Of a stretch of DNA of 14,502 nt, positions 14,072 to 14,502 are shown in pieces (position 1 is the stretch's first letter; each line of letters opens with the position of its first letter). A program made the translations under genes and the position numbers. The stretch is from CAYFSC01 sp964345695 (GTDB lineage Bacteria; Bacteroidota; Rhodothermia; Rhodothermales; Salinibacteraceae), in contig CAYFSC010000075.1 of the NCBI GenBank assembly GCA_964345695.1, forward strand, positions 1 to 14,502, written 5' to 3'. Under the pieces are notes generated by a model. That model did not search any database. It had not been told where the DNA came from and was given only the letters and a program-made list of their open reading frames with translations.

Positions 14072-14502
14072 ATGTACGCGATTGTAGACGTCAAAGACAA
14101 GCAGTTCAAGGTTCGTGAGAGCGACACCTTGTACGTCCCCTACCATGCCGATGCGGAGGTCGACGACACGTTGACCCTCGACCGCGTTTTGCTGCTCTCC
14201 GACGGAGAGGGCGACGTGACCCTCGGTACGCCCACCGTCGAGAATGCCTCGGTCGTGGCGCGTGTCGTGGACCAGGTGCAGGGCGACAAGGTGCTGGTCT
14301 TCAAGAAGAAACGGCGCAAGCGCTATCGCGTTAAGCGAGGACACCGGCAGCAGTACACGCAGATTGAGATTACGGCCCTTCACACCGGCAACGGCGCCTC
14401 AACGGCCGAGGCCGCAGACGCGACCGACACGAAGCCGGAAGAGGAGGCGCCGGAATCCGTCGCAGACACCGACGAGGCCGCAACGGAGGCGACGACCGAG
14501 GC
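14072..14502 (+). CDS. rplU: 50S ribosomal protein L21 (3' end beyond window)
   Basis: Large-subunit protein that binds 23S rRNA. It is partial: 143 full codons and no stop before the window ends. The L21 domain spans 1-103: MYAIVDVKDKQFKV at the N-terminus and the hallmark KVLVFKKKRRKRYRVKRGH (73-91) followed by RQQYTQIEITAL. After residue 104 the protein continues as an Ala/Glu/Asp/Thr-rich acidic extension of at least 40 residues, absent from E. coli L21 (103 aa). Such tails occur in some Bacteroidota-type L21 proteins. rpmA (L27) would be expected next, outside the window. Confidence 0.95.
   Translation, partial: MYAIVDVKDKQFKVRESDTLYVPYHADAEVDDTLTLDRVLLLSDGEGDVTLGTPTVENASVVARVVDQVQGDKVLVFKKKRRKRYRVKRGHRQQYTQIEITALHTGNGASTAEAADATDTKPEEEAPESVADTDEAATEATTE

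Overview
The window looks like chromosomal core DNA from a high-GC bacterium. It carries a run of housekeeping genes, no phage or transposon genes, no tRNA or rRNA and no CRISPR array. Three things point, by inference, to a Rhodothermota/Bacteroidota-type halophile such as a Salinibacter relative. Nearly every start codon lacks a Shine-Dalgarno sequence and follows C/T-rich DNA. Several proteins have strongly acidic segments (the NYN protein tail, the ferredoxin, the L21 tail). The gene families present also fit. The taxonomic call rests on family recognition, not on a database search.

Layout. Positions 146-3798 (+) hold mreB, mreC and a PBP4-type D-Ala-D-Ala carboxypeptidase (dacB), a cell-shape and peptidoglycan block. 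Positions 4145-7653 (+) hold hslV, a NYN/PIN-like protein with a winged-helix/OST-HTH-like C-terminal domain and acidic tail, and hslU. The HslVU protease operon is therefore split by a putative RNA-directed protein. Convergent to hslU on the minus strand are a bacilliredoxin (7975-8493) and a small membrane protein with a PH-like domain (8627-9085). The plus strand continues with an NlpC/P60 lipoprotein, greA and a threonine aldolase. On the minus strand follow a PNPOx-family flavoprotein and a 2Fe-2S ferredoxin. Then come a 66-residue membrane protein (+), an FAH-family hydrolase (-) and the 5' part of rplU (+), which runs off the end.

Two runs of exactly 100 N are scaffold gaps. The first (5936-6035) lies in a 15-bp tandem repeat in the NYN gene. 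The two edges share 22 identical bases, and merging them restores the reading frame. The apparent NYN-HslU fusion frame is thus an artefact.

The most unusual structure is non-coding. Two spacers (after mreB, and between the convergent hslU and bacilliredoxin genes) consist of degenerate 7-bp units of form RTNNNNG. The units run in one orientation next to the stop codon and in the opposite orientation further on, so each spacer is a large dyad with a 7-bp period. A second RNA-level candidate is a set of interleaved perfect stems (H-type pseudoknot topology plus an abutting hairpin) just upstream of the NYN gene.
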